A stretch of 64,000 nt of DNA, taken from assembly GCA_028023455.1 (NCBI GenBank), contig JAQFVV010000049.1, forward strand, positions 7,925,647 through 7,989,646, in the 5' to 3' direction. Source of the DNA: Epiperipatus broadwayi. Lineage: Eukaryota > Onychophora > Udeonychophora > Euonychophora > Peripatidae. Each line of letters starts with the position of its first letter. The stretch's first letter is position 1. The position numbers were made by a program, and so were the translations under genes. A model generated the notes under the pieces. The model did not search any database. It saw only the letters and a list, made by a program, of their open reading frames with translations, and was not told the origin of the DNA. Below, piece after piece: positions 1 to 11,700 of this stretch.

Positions 1-2170
1 ATTGTATGTTAGATCATATAATTTTAATAGTTATTCAATATATTTAATTATTTATCTTCTAGATGAGTGACAAGAAAATTTTCTAATCATATAATGATAC
101 AGAACAATTTATTGAAAAAATTATCTTTTTCAACAGTCTATTGATAAAAAATAGGATACTACCTTAAGACGTAATGCAATGTCATGCAATATGAATTCTT
201 AATTTAAAAAAGGATAAATGTCCGAATTACTAAGAGATATGATAACTTGCAAGTCATTATATCTCTCATTCTGGTAATCATTACATTTTATAGCATTCCA
301 AAATTTCAAATGTATTTTATTTTTATTTCATTCCCACATTAATCTCAGTATCAAGCCAGAAAATTTTTTTTACAATATACTCACTTAATTTAACCTACTC
401 ACTTGTATAATTAATACAGTATTTAATTATATCTTATAATATTATTATAAAGTAATTGATATAAGCACTAGGAACACTGAGTAAGAAAAGCTTCAGAATA
501 AAAGCTTTATTATTTGATGCTAGGCAGCTTTCGATATTTTAATTTTGACAACATATTCACAACAATGACTAGTTGATGAGAGAGTTGTGGGTATAAAATA
601 ATATGTGAATTTTACATAAAGGATACAAATGAATTATATGGCCCACTTTTTAAAAAAAGGGGAAATAGGATTCCTTTTCATTTATCAAGTTAGCATTATT
701 GGTAATGTGCTTAACTTCTTGAAGAGTGATCACTTTCCCACATTTATTTTTCTTGTAAAATTTTTCTAATCAAACTTTATATTTTGATAAAGTAATATGA
801 AATCTTAATTATGAATGTAAAAAATTATGATAAATATATTTATTTACTTTCAAAATCAATTATGAATGTGTAAAACATTTTGTTTTGATTTATGACTTTG
901 TCATTTAGAAACACTGTTGCACAATTTCCAGAGTTGGCAGCCATCCAATCAGAGAAAAGAGGCTGGCTATACACCAATATGCAGTAATGAAAATGGATTT
1001 TTTTTTCAAAATACATCACCATATATGGACTTTTTTAGAACTAAAATTTTAAATTTCCTATAAAATAAGTCTAAATAAAAAAATGTGACCAAAATTGACC
1101 AAGAGATGGTGCAAGCTATGGCCATGAACTGTAAATAACATGAATGAGAATTAAAATGCTATAAAATCTAAATGTATTTAACAACAGAGATGTTAAAAAA
1201 CTATTCTGTGATTAAAACCCCACTTTTGAATCTGAACAAAATTTTATATGATGAGAACAGAACTTTATTTGATATAATCCATATAATTTAATTATTTGAT
1301 ATTATTGTATATCTATTTGAGCTGAACAAAATCCAACTTGATTACAAATACCAACTTATTTGATCAATAATTTGCTAGATCTCAGCAAAATTTAGCTTAA
1401 TTTGGATCAAATGTTGCATTTTATTAAATTATAGATATTTTTTAACTTAAGACCAAACTAATTCCATTTGAAATTATCTTATTTTGATGATATACAATAT
1501 TGAGTATAAGAGATAAAAAGAAAATTCAAGAAAAAAATAGTAAATTATTTATATATTTTAAAATACTTTAATAAATATTATTCTTTTACAAACTAATAAA
1601 TAAAGATGTCAAAAAAAAAAAAAAAGATCCCCAAAAGATATTTCTATTGAACTAGCTGTCATTTGATCCAGATTACCAAACTTTCTCAAATATCTTCCAA
1701 CATATTCATTATTTATTCATCTTATTTTTTTACAATTTAATCTACAACTGTACTACTTCTATACAATAAATAAATATATCAAAATTACTAATAACTCTTT
1801 GTGAGGTTAGAGATTATTATATTGTTATTAGCCTAATTATAAACTTTAAACTTGATTAAAGGTAAAAGAGAAAAGTTAAAATAAGGCTATGTATTATTAA
1901 AATATATAATAATAGTTATATTGACTTTAAATTGAGCTTATATTCTATATATGGATGAATAATATATCCTAATGAATAGTTATTAATTATTTATAAATAA
2001 GATGGTACATCATTAAAAAGTTGCATAAGAATACTATGTAGGTTATACAAGAATTTTATACTTATAGATTAAGTCATAACAAATTAATGTAAATTATAAT
2101 AACAATGACAGTCCTATTGAAAAAATTTAGAATGATAGCAAGTCATTCTGAAGAAATGTCATATATATTT
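1..2170. other. AT-rich non-coding flank
   Basis: No open frame here looks like a gene; all are short and low in complexity. There is a poly-A run near 1613-1627 and many A/T tracts. I see no RNA gene or clear repeat. The stretch ends in an alternating AT run at 2161-2168, into which Gypsy element 1 appears to have inserted. Confidence 0.7.
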
Positions 2171-5137
2171 TGTAACCGTCGGAATTGTTGAATGCTGTAT
2201 TCCATTTAAATTGAAGAAAGAAGGCCCAAAATGTTGGTGCCAATTTGTAACTGATTGAATTGATAGATGAAGGTGATGGTTAGGATGATCAATTTGATCT
2301 GATAAAAAATCTAAAAATCTTATTTAAATTAATCTGGTCTAGCTCAATCGGGTCGCCGTTATATAATAAACCATCACAAAGCACAAATAATCTCTCTTAA
2401 AGTTTAATTTACTTAAGTTATAAGTGAAATGGAGGACTAATGAGACTATCTGCTCCAGACATCAACAAATCCATCACAATTACAACATAAATTGCAAAGA
2501 GCAGTGAAACCAACTACTATTGCCCTAAACAATAATATAGGATTAGGCTAACTACTTGATTGGCAATCTAATCAAAATCAAATCCAATTAATAACTAAAA
2601 CAGATTCCAATATATATTTTATTAGCCTGTTACTGTTATAGTAATTTAAATCTACTTTATTATTTAAAGATGCTGCCTTTTTAACTTAATGGATAAGCTT
2701 CTAAGTACCTGTAATAGTACTTTACAAAACATTCGTTTACATATATAGACATTATTTAAATATCAAAACAAAATAATACTTGAACCCAAATATATATATA
2801 TATATATCTATCTTGATAAACGCTAAATAGAAAGATAAACACTCGTGTTAATAAGCGATATATATTTCTTTCTACTTCAATCTCTAATTAATAATTTTCT
2901 GTGGGCATCAACTGGTTTTATTATAATTTTATAAACACTTGGAAAATTTATGCACTCACTTAAATGTTTAAACAAATTAATATACGTCTATGGTTTACTA
3001 AGAAGCTACAAAATAATTTATAAATAATTTATAAATATCTTTCAATAAAGTGCTGCTTAATTAGTGCTTCGTTTATGTTTTTAAAATAGAATACTTCACT
3101 GGAGTTTAATATCAACACTCTATTAGCTCATCTCTAACTCTACAATGTCCAACCACATTACATAAAAGACATATCAAGTTTCTATTGGATGTTTATTCAC
3201 CTGTGAGTATTAATACAATCTGTTTGAAATTTTAAACAATTGAATAAAAATTGACCGGCAACAATTAAAACATATGATTATAATTGATATTTGTACAAAT
3301 CAAAATAATATTCAATTAAATCGGTCAATGAAGTTTATTCCCTTCATTTTATAGGAGTTTAAGGAAAATATCCAAGACGAATTATTCTGAACCAAACGAT
3401 AAAGTATAATCTATTTAGATTTTTATGACGGAATCAGACAAACATGAAATGATTGACTTTGTAATATTAACTAAGATAAATGAGAATATGTATATATAAT
3501 ATTCGAATGCAAATATAAATATAAAATTCATATGGAAACAAAATAAAATACTAATAAGCAAAACATACCTTATCTTATATTCCAATTCGCTTGCCAAGCT
3601 GAGTTTGAATCCTATTACTTAAATAGCTACGCCGTCTTGTATAATCCAAATAAAACAAAATAATTAACCTAGTCTTGATATTTAAATTAACTCAATTTAT
3701 TAGATTATAGAAAAGAAAATTGACAATATTAATGATAAAATACATCGGAAATGACCTTATATTTTAGATTGGTTGACTAAATAAAAATGATCAAATTGCT
3801 ATGTGTATCTCTGAATATGTTGCAATAACAATTACGACAAACAAAAAAATGAATGAGTAAATGACGGGAAAGGCTTTTGGATATTTTACTAAAAAAAAAA
3901 AATTTACATATAACCGATACCAAAAAAAATGTGAAATAGGAGGGTATCAAAATCTATTTGTTTATCAAAATAATAACGGATAAATGAATATGAAATAATA
4001 AATATATTTGAGTCTTTCCGATCATCCTCATTTAATAAATTATATTACTTTTAGAGACAATAAAAAAAAAATCATTCCCTTTTATTACATATAAAAAAAA
4101 ATTAATACACGCACATTTTATATAAAAAAAAATCATACCATATATATATGAGTCTGTTCGTTCACTATTTATTGGCCCATTGATTGACTTCAGTTCTTAT
4201 GGTGTAAAGAGAAGTTTCTTTGTCAGAAATAATAATCGCAAACTTTATAAGGCTTCACTAAAAGTTTTCTTTTTCCGTCCGAAGAGGTGAGTGCACTTTG
4301 ATTATCCCTTTTATGATGTGAATTGATCCAGTGGGTTCCTGTTCCTTTAATCGTGAGACGATGTTTACGCAAATCCATTTTTTTTTAAATTAAAAATAGC
4401 CGACTTTTTTTTTTTATAAAGCATTTTTTTTTTTTTACTTCATAGGTTTCTTTTTTTTTTACACTTTGTTGCCGCTTCCCCGGAAACTTTTCGCAACTGC
4501 CCTCTAAATGATTGAACGGGCAGATAATTCCACTATTTTTCCATGTTTTATGGTTTTACACACAAAAAAAAATATTGAAAAAACTTTATTTGTTAAGACA
4601 GAAAATATGTCTGTCCTTGACTATAGCAAAAATGATGAAAAAGATCCTGTTATATTCTGTCGCGTCTTTTTTATATGTTCTCTTTCTGACGTTTTTCGTA
4701 TCTTGACGACCATACAATATTACTCAATTAAAAACTCAATTCTATCAATTTTCTTATAGTTTCTTTTCGCACGGTTTTGGGGTAAGTTCGGAGAAAAAGA
4801 TACATGAAAATTAAATCCAAATTCGATTACAATTTTTTTATTATTTACAAACCAAAATACAAAATTGATATAATAACCTTTTAAATTATTGATAAACATC
4901 AATAATTTACACATATCTATATTTTTTAATAATAATATTTTTTTAAATTAATTTATAAACACATATACTCAACATAAAAAACATTGAACTGTATGTAATA
5001 ATGTTACTATGGTGACTGCATTCATATATGAAATATATAAAATAATATCGATCCTATTTAGTTAAACTTATATTGTACTGAATTGTTTATTTTTTTTATA
5101 TATATATATACCTGGATCATCAATTTGAACATTCACA
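2171..5137 (-). repeat. 3' LTR of Gypsy element 1
   Basis: This 2967-bp direct repeat of 12009-14968 starts TGTAACCGTC and ends ATTCACA on the plus strand, giving the TG...CA ends of an LTR in either orientation. Differences from its partner are about 14 substitutions plus small length changes in A, T and TA runs. Short frames inside it (such as 3415-3597 and 4508-4759) recur in the other LTR and are chance. About 3 kb is long for a Gypsy LTR; a few hundred bases to 1 kb is usual. Confidence 0.95.
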
Positions 5138-5138
5138 A

Positions 5139-5150
5139 CATCTCCCCTCT
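5139..5150 (-). other. Polypurine tract, plus-strand primer of element 1
   Basis: In sense this reads AGAGGGGAGATG and lies one base inside the 3' LTR edge (5137). That is where reverse transcription of an LTR element starts its plus strand. The sequence is the most purine-rich point of the junction, in otherwise A/T-dominated DNA. Confidence 0.75.
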
Positions 5151-6556
5151 ACAGAAAGAAAAAAAAATAACGACACTTTTTCCCTTCTCTAAAATCATTA
5201 AGCATTTTAATTTCTGCACAGATAAACGTCTATCATTTCCATCTGTCTTGATTTTAATATCATTTGAAATGTTAGTAAAAAAAAATTTCAAATATCTTAT
5301 TCTCATAGAAGCAATGTGGAATTCGTTCATTCCATTTATGCTTGTCTAATTAGTTTACCTACATGTATTTTTTTTTTTTTTTTGAATTTCACAATCAAAT
5401 TATTACATCTTTACATTCCTCTCTGCAACTTTCTGGACAACAATGCTCTAAAATTAGAGTCAAACAAGAAAATCATTTAGTATTTGCTTTATACAAGCCA
5501 AATATATTATGGAACAAAATTCATTTATAAGCCAAATATTATTAGTTACTCTCTAATAATCATATATTTTTATTGCATTGTTAAAACATATATATATATT
5601 CACGGTTTTATTTTCTTAAAACTCAACAATAGCTTTTATTATTATTTTCTTTAGACATATCTGTAGTTCACTTCAGTGACACTACTATGGGCCTAAATTT
5701 TAAACATTCAATATTGTCCTATAATGAGAATGTAACTTTAGTTAATTAATATCTTATATTTATTCAATTCCTGCTTTGGACATTGAAAATATCAACCTTT
5801 AAAGTCACTTTTCCTATAAAATAATCTAAACAAATGAAAATTAACTCATACAGTGAGCTGGAGATTCAAAACAATAGAGATATCCCATTTTTAAATCACT
5901 TCTAATACTAAAGTAAACTGATTAAATGTCAATTAAACCTAATTTTAATTTCTGGAGGATCTGACAACTACTTTACAAACCAAGCTGTGCTCTACATTGA
6001 TGCTAATCAGGGACATTTATGTTTGAATAGCTTTATTTTATACAGGTTAGGGAAACTACTAAACATTTCTCTTTAAAATTATAACTCATATTAAAAGATA
6101 AATCCTGCCATTAAGGATTTCTTCCTACCTGCCAATGAATAATAATAAGTCTGGGACATCTGTCGACTTCAGACTTCAATATAATTTTATATAGAGTTAT
6201 GAGCCACAACACACATCTATAGTTCTGCCAATTTCCTCAAAGAAAAGACTTAACCATACAAATATTTACAATTTACAAATAGCACAGATATTAAAATCTT
6301 ACACTCTACATCTCCAATGCATTAAATAACACATTCACCATCATCAGTCAATTCTACAAGGTTTAATTTTAAACAGTACTTGCATACTATACAATGAAAA
6401 TCTTCAAAAGTACTTTGACTATAAATATTTCTCACTCTATTTTTTTTTTTTTTAGTCTTTCATATGTGTATCTACACTATTACTAATGACTTTTGGTCAT
6501 AATAATAAACATCATGAGACATACTAATAAAGTTACTTTAGTGAATGTCTTTTTAT
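5151..6556 (-). other. 3' untranslated region of element 1, no env
   Basis: About 1.4 kb between the pol stop and the polypurine tract. No frame of useful length occurs in the sense direction and no membrane-protein-like frame is seen, so this copy carries no envelope gene. It contains T runs (5370-5383, 6440-6453). Whether it once held a third gene cannot be told. Confidence 0.6.
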
Positions 6557-9500
6557 TTAATTGGGTGGTGCTGCTGGCTTTAAGCTTCGGGCATTGAAGG
6601 TACCTTTTTCACCTTCCGGGGTTTCTATGAGAAATGCATTCTCCCCCACTTTTCTTTTTATTTGGAATGGTCCCTCATATATATTCAAAAACTTTTTGAA
6701 CTTATAATTCTGCGGGTCACTGATTTGGGGAGTTCTTACAAATACGAAATCTCCTACTTTAAATATACAAGGCTTATGAGAGGCTTGGGTAATTCTTTTC
6801 TGTCCCATCTCTCTCAAATTCTGGCCAGCCTTTGCTAAGTCATTATCATAATCTACCTTTTCTTCAGTTATAATAGGTAATGGTGCTTTAATTAATATGG
6901 GCTCTTTATATCCAAAGTGCAAATACATTGGGGTGTATTTAGTGGATTCATTCTGTGTTATATTTATATAGTGAATGACATCCTTTAATTTATTCACCCA
7001 ATCACGGTGGTTGCTTCCTAGGTATACCCTAAATAATCTACCCAGCTCACGCATAACTCTTTCACATGGGTTAGATTGTGGGTTCCTAATTGAACACAGA
7101 ATATGTTTTATACCCTGCCGTTCAATCCAACCTTTCCACTCCTTAGATAGGAATGATGTAGCATGGTCTGTCAAGATAGCCTTGGGTTTCCCTATATTTA
7201 CAAATTGTATTTCTTGCAAGCATTTAATTACATTCTTTGAATTTGCCCTGGTCACCGGATATGCCCCTACAAATTTGGAGAAGACATCATAAGTGACCAA
7301 AACAAACTTAAACCTTTTATAAGCTGGTAAAGGCCCATAGAAATCAATTGCCAAGAGATCATTGGGATGAGCAGGTATTATTGGTTGCAATGTCCCAGCA
7401 TATGACTTGTTAGCATATTTAGATCTCAAACAGATCTCACAATATTTGAGCCTGTTCATTATGGATGCATACAATCCAGGCCAGTAAAACAGTCTGCGCA
7501 CGACATATTCTACCTTTCTGGGTCCGTAGTGCCCATAAAGACAATGCACATAATATATCAATCGATTTCTAATACATGATGGTATCACAACTCTCCATGA
7601 TTGTTCATGGTCCTCCTTTACCTTATAATACAACAGACCTTCACTCATCTTATATCTAAAAATTACTTTACTCTTGATTATTCTTTTTATGGCCATTGAT
7701 TCAATCCCCGCATCCAAATATTGAATAATAGCACTCAACTTTGGATCACCAGATTGTAAAAATTTTAAGTTCTTTAAATCATTTTCCACTGATTCATCAA
7801 CTACCAGAGAGATTACAGTGATAAAAGCATGATCGAGATTTAAGTGACAGGTGTCTATCTTGACAGAATTCCTACTTAGAATATCTGCTACTATATTGTC
7901 TTTTCCTTTACAATACTGAACCTTATAATTAAATTGTTGAAGGAAGAGACTCCACCTAACTAGCCTTTCACTATTTAGATAGCTTCGATTTATAAACTCT
8001 AAACTCTTGTGATCTGTAATAACAACTATTTCAGATCCAAGCAGATACTGTCGAAGCTTTTGAAACGCCCATACAACAGCCAAGGCTTCCTTTTCTGTGG
8101 TGGTATAATGTAATTCTGCACCTTTCAACAATCTACTCAAGAAATATAAGACACGGGGCTTCTTTTCATGGTCCAGCTGGAATAAAACTACTCCTAGACC
8201 ATACCCACTACTGTCAGTTTGTACATAAAATATTTCTTGGAAATTAGGGTAATATAAGATTACAGTATTTAGAAAATTTGATTTTATTTTTTTAAATTCT
8301 ATAGAGTGGTTCTCAGTCCATTTCCATTTCACATCTTTCCTTAATAGATTTAATATATGAACAGTGTCATATGCAAAATTTTCATAAAATCTATGATAAA
8401 AATTGCAGACACCAAGGAAAGAACGTAGTTGCTTTCTATTCTCTGGAATGGGAAAATTTTGAATAGACTTTATTTTCTCTGGATGCGGTTTTATTCCCTC
8501 ATATCCTACAATATGTCCCAAAAATTGAATCTCCTTAACAGCTATTCTACTCTTTTTTAAATTTATTTTAATATGTTTCTCTTCACACTCTCTTAGAAAC
8601 ATATTAAGATGATGAAAATGCTCTGACATGTTTTCAGAAGCAATCACAACATCATCTACATACATAGTAATGATGCCCTTTACTTCATCAGACAATACCT
8701 TGTCTAAACATCTGAGGAGTCCAGCTCCACTATTTATAAGCCCAAAAGGCATTCTTTTAAACACATATGAGTAGCCCTCATATTTAAAGGCAGTGTATTG
8801 CTGATCTTCATCATGCAAATATACCTGCCAATAACTAGCTGTTAAGTCGACTGTAGAAAAGACCTTTTTGTCCTTAAATTTAATGAGCAATTCCTGCACA
8901 GTAGGAGGAACATCACATACTGGAACCGTTAATTGATTCAAGAACCTTGCATCCAAGCAAATACGTATGGACCCGTTCTTTTTACGAACGACCACTAATG
9001 GACTGTTATAGGCTGAGGGACTTTTCTTAATAATTTTCCACTCAACCATTTGATCAATTTGTTTTCTTACTTCATCTTTATATTGGTGAGGGATAGGATA
9101 GCTTTTACATTGGAAGGGGCTATAGTCCCTCAAGCGTATCCGATGCACATATCCCTTTATCACATCAGGCTTTTTAGAAAACACATCCTTATATCTACAT
9201 AGTATCTGAAAAAACCTTTGCTTATAGTTGTCATCTAACTCAGATGATTCATCGACCTTTGCATATAAATCTGACTTTGTAGAATTATCTCGGATGGTTA
9301 GTATATTTACACTCTTAATGGGTACTGACCTCTCAAAACTATGCTTTTCCCCTTTTATAATTATTTCCTGATTTGCATAATCGATAATACATCCAAACCG
9401 ATTCATGAAGTCGGATCCTATTATGGCCTCATGAATAAGTCCAGACATAATCAAAAAGATTTGTTCTACTGTAATTGAATTAATTCTCACATTCAGCCAT

Positions 9501-9847
9501 ACTTGCTGAGTAAACAATTTTGCCTTTCGACCATTTGCCATTATAACCTGTGTCTGTCTCAATGGCAACATAGGGATTTCAGAATCGATTTCAGTAAGCT
9601 TATTATAAAAATTTTCAGAGATAAGGGAAATTTGACTCCCTGAATCAAGTAAAGCCCTTACTGAGGTACCTTGAATAACTATAACAATTTCTGGACAATA
9701 ATTAAGGATATAACTTTCCAAATCCCTATCATAATCATCATCTTCTGTTTCAAAATTTATTGATTCCAAATAACTAAAAATATCATGGCTCCCCAAATTC
9801 ACTATACTATGAGGCTCCCGCAGTGAGGAACATTCCAACGAGGCCAT
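6557..9847 (-). CDS. pol: Pol polyprotein: protease, RT, RNase H, integrase
   Basis: A 1096-residue enzyme polyprotein of a Gypsy element. Aspartic protease: active-site DSG at 68-70. Reverse transcriptase about 215-450: F-S-T-V-D-L at 330-335, MPFGL at 366-370, catalytic YVDD at 396-399. RNase H: D545, E587, D612 and D655 in the usual contexts (QTDSSG, EKEALA, TDHKS, VADILSR). Integrase: HHCC zinc finger H768, H773, C803, C806; catalytic D835, D894, E929; then a GPY/F-type C-terminal module (YEGPF, 1057-1061). All key residues are present and the frame is unbroken, so it may be functional. The first Met lies two bases past the gag stop, in the -1 frame relative to gag. A TAG lies 18 bases upstream in the pol frame. 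Expression is probably by frameshift, with re-initiation at this Met the alternative. D894 and E929 have 34 residues between them, one fewer than the retroviral 35, in an NPCER context. Confidence 0.96.
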   Translation of the reverse strand: MASLECSSLREPHSIVNLGSHDIFSYLESINFETEDDDYDRDLESYILNYCPEIVIVIQGTSVRALLDSGSQISLISENFYNKLTEIDSEIPMLPLRQTQVIMANGRKAKLFTQQVWLNVRINSITVEQIFLIMSGLIHEAIIGSDFMNRFGCIIDYANQEIIIKGEKHSFERSVPIKSVNILTIRDNSTKSDLYAKVDESSELDDNYKQRFFQILCRYKDVFSKKPDVIKGYVHRIRLRDYSPFQCKSYPIPHQYKDEVRKQIDQMVEWKIIKKSPSAYNSPLVVVRKKNGSIRICLDARFLNQLTVPVCDVPPTVQELLIKFKDKKVFSTVDLTASYWQVYLHDEDQQYTAFKYEGYSYVFKRMPFGLINSGAGLLRCLDKVLSDEVKGIITMYVDDVVIASENMSEHFHHLNMFLRECEEKHIKINLKKSRIAVKEIQFLGHIVGYEGIKPHPEKIKSIQNFPIPENRKQLRSFLGVCNFYHRFYENFAYDTVHILNLLRKDVKWKWTENHSIEFKKIKSNFLNTVILYYPNFQEIFYVQTDSSGYGLGVVLFQLDHEKKPRVLYFLSRLLKGAELHYTTTEKEALAVVWAFQKLRQYLLGSEIVVITDHKSLEFINRSYLNSERLVRWSLFLQQFNYKVQYCKGKDNIVADILSRNSVKIDTCHLNLDHAFITVISLVVDESVENDLKNLKFLQSGDPKLSAIIQYLDAGIESMAIKRIIKSKVIFRYKMSEGLLYYKVKEDHEQSWRVVIPSCIRNRLIYYVHCLYGHYGPRKVEYVVRRLFYWPGLYASIMNRLKYCEICLRSKYANKSYAGTLQPIIPAHPNDLLAIDFYGPLPAYKRFKFVLVTYDVFSKFVGAYPVTRANSKNVIKCLQEIQFVNIGKPKAILTDHATSFLSKEWKGWIERQGIKHILCSIRNPQSNPCERVMRELGRLFRVYLGSNHRDWVNKLKDVIHYINITQNESTKYTPMYLHFGYKEPILIKAPLPIITEEKVDYDNDLAKAGQNLREMGQKRITQASHKPCIFKVGDFVFVRTPQISDPQNYKFKKFLNIYEGPFQIKRKVGENAFLIETPEGEKGTFNARSLKPAAPPN

Positions 9848-9849
9848 TT

Positions 9850-11700
9850 TTAATTTAAAGGACTAGTCTTAGGCCTAGCCCCTAGCATTTTCACAGGTGT
9901 ATTCTGTGATATGCTGACAGGATAACTTCCTGCTGCACATGCACCCTTTTCTGCTCTATCATAACCTTTGGGATTAGCCCTGTTTGTATTTACTGGTGCT
10001 AAAGACTTGGCATATTTAGTGCCTCTATAATACCTATCATTTCTATTATCTAAGGTCCTTCTATTTCTATAATATTTAATGGGAGAAACATTGTAAGTAG
10101 GATCATTTCTGTGGTATTTATGACCACTTCCTGTAGGTGCTTCACTTGCCTCAAGTGATCCAAGTATATCGGACACTTCTTCAACAGTATGCCTATCGGC
10201 AGCAATCAGAGTTTGCTCAATATGGCGTGGCAGGTTTCTCCTAATGATACGAATTATTTGGTTTTCCGACAACGGATATGCGGTCAGCATTTTCAATTTT
10301 GCTGTCTGCATCCGGAAAAATTGAGTCAAGCTACCCTTACTAACACTATATTTATCTTGGCTAATCTGGTGCCTAATGTTGTCCTGTTTGTCTTCCCCCC
10401 AAAAACTATTCAACAATACATATTTAAAATCCCCATATGTTTCGGGCTTATTAAACAAGGACTTCCACCAATGTTTGGCAGATGCACTCAAATGATTACT
10501 AGCCACCAACAATTTTTCCATCTCACTTAATCTACTTAATGAGAATAGCTCTTCCAGTGCACTTAGATACTCTATGGGGTTTTCATCATAATCACCCTTG
10601 AAGACTTTGAGTTGGATAAACCTTGCTATGTTTCCATCTATCCTTTCTTTCTTAATTTCTTCTGGACTATGTATTAATTTATTATTCTCATCCCCATACA
10701 TTGATGGTATATCATGATCACTTCTATTTAACTTATTTTCTGTGGCCAAATATTGATATGGTTTATCCATTAGACTATCATTACCTTTTACCATAGTATC
10801 CTTTATTCCTACTATTTTATCTTCCAACATTATAGATATCCTATGATTGAGATTTATTTCCTGTTCCTCCAAATGCCTATTTATTTCTTGTTTCAGTATC
10901 TTGCTATTATCTTTAATTTCATTATAAACCTCTTCTTGATTTTTAGCATAATTTTCTAACTGTTGCAATGATGATTGGTGACTATCTAGTCTATCCTTTA
11001 AATCGTCTAACTCTCTTGCCTTCACTTGCTCAATGTTGCTTAACTCTTCTTGGACACCTAGTAGACTATTCTGCGATTCTTTACACACTTTCTGTAATTT
11101 CTTTATTTCATTATCAGCCTTGTTATGTTTCTTGCATACCTCTTTATATTCAACTTTCATCTGGCTTTGAAGATCCTTAACCTCTAGCTTAAGATTGTTT
11201 ACTTCTACTTTTGAAGCCTCTTGACCATCCTTGTAAGCTTTCTCAAATTTTGTGTACTTTTTCTCTAATTCTTTGTGCCCAACTTTACAATTTTTAACTT
11301 CCTCACTCAAGTTTTCAAATCTATTTTCTAATCTTTCTTGTGATTTATTTAACTGGTCCCTTAACTCATTAAATCTGCTATCACATTTACTATCAGATTT
11401 TTTTAACTGAGCATCTAAGTCATATTTAAATTCCTCAAACTTGGCATTGGTAGCATTTAACTCGATTTTGCATAAGCCAATTTTAATATTTACCTCCTCT
11501 CTAAGTTCTTTATTTTCTTTAATCATATCACCCAGTTTATTATTCATGTCTTCTCTTAACATTTGATTATCTCTACTCATGTCACTAAATTTATTATTTA
11601 TATCATTTTTCATATCACCCATCTTTTCCATTAATTCTTTCAGAATTGGATACAAATCTCCTTCAGGTTTTGATAATTTTTCTTTCTTATTGCTTTCCAT
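9850..11700 (-). CDS. gag: Gag structural protein with long coiled-coil N-terminus
   Basis: A 616-residue protein. Residues about 20-300 are a heptad-rich, Lys/Glu/Asn/Leu-rich coiled coil. It includes an approximate repeat near 27-70 (INNKFSDM, then MNNKLGDM). Residues about 360-515 match the retrotransposon Gag/capsid domain: VFKGD at 366-370, EYLSALEELF at 377-386, NHLSASAKHWWK at 402-413, then the IIRRNLP region near 485-491. The tail (about 520-582) is rich in Arg, Lys, Asn and Tyr and probably binds nucleic acid. No CCHC zinc knuckle is visible. Capsid assembly and RNA packaging are inferred from the family. The start Met is the first after a T-rich leader, about 310 bases inside the 5' LTR. 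The long coiled coil is unusual for Gypsy Gag, which often begins close to the capsid domain. Confidence 0.93.
   Translation of the reverse strand: MESNKKEKLSKPEGDLYPILKELMEKMGDMKNDINNKFSDMSRDNQMLREDMNNKLGDMIKENKELREEVNIKIGLCKIELNATNAKFEEFKYDLDAQLKKSDSKCDSRFNELRDQLNKSQERLENRFENLSEEVKNCKVGHKELEKKYTKFEKAYKDGQEASKVEVNNLKLEVKDLQSQMKVEYKEVCKKHNKADNEIKKLQKVCKESQNSLLGVQEELSNIEQVKARELDDLKDRLDSHQSSLQQLENYAKNQEEVYNEIKDNSKILKQEINRHLEEQEINLNHRISIMLEDKIVGIKDTMVKGNDSLMDKPYQYLATENKLNRSDHDIPSMYGDENNKLIHSPEEIKKERIDGNIARFIQLKVFKGDYDENPIEYLSALEELFSLSRLSEMEKLLVASNHLSASAKHWWKSLFNKPETYGDFKYVLLNSFWGEDKQDNIRHQISQDKYSVSKGSLTQFFRMQTAKLKMLTAYPLSENQIIRIIRRNLPRHIEQTLIAADRHTVEEVSDILGSLEASEAPTGSGHKYHRNDPTYNVSPIKYYRNRRTLDNRNDRYYRGTKYAKSLAPVNTNRANPKGYDRAEKGACAAGSYPVSISQNTPVKMLGARPKTSPLN
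9853..9859 (-). promoter_or_regulatory. Probable -1 frameshift slippery heptamer at gag/pol junction
   Basis: In the gag frame the last codons read CCT TTA AAT TAA, so the seven bases T TTA AAT form a canonical X XXY YYZ heptamer directly before the stop. Slipping one base back gives TTT AAA TTA AAA ATG, which is exactly the pol frame. The pol frame is closed by TAG only two codons before the heptamer, so the site falls inside the narrow window where a shift can work. A downstream stimulatory structure was not established by eye. Confidence 0.7.

Noticed and set aside
2161-2170. Target-site duplication of element 1
   Set aside because: Both flanks are alternating AT; no exact 4-6 bp word fits the TG...CA boundaries, so none is called.
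4508-4759. 83-residue frame, also present at 14339-14590 (and 3415-3597 with 13247-13429)
   Set aside because: Identical because they lie in the two LTRs of element 1; no domain, no start context and low-complexity composition.
5151-6556. Possible env gene downstream of pol
   Set aside because: No sense frame of useful length and no signal peptide or membrane segment was seen.
6975-7292. 105-residue plus-strand frame (also 10189-10530 and 10968-11180)
   Set aside because: Antisense shadows of pol and gag.
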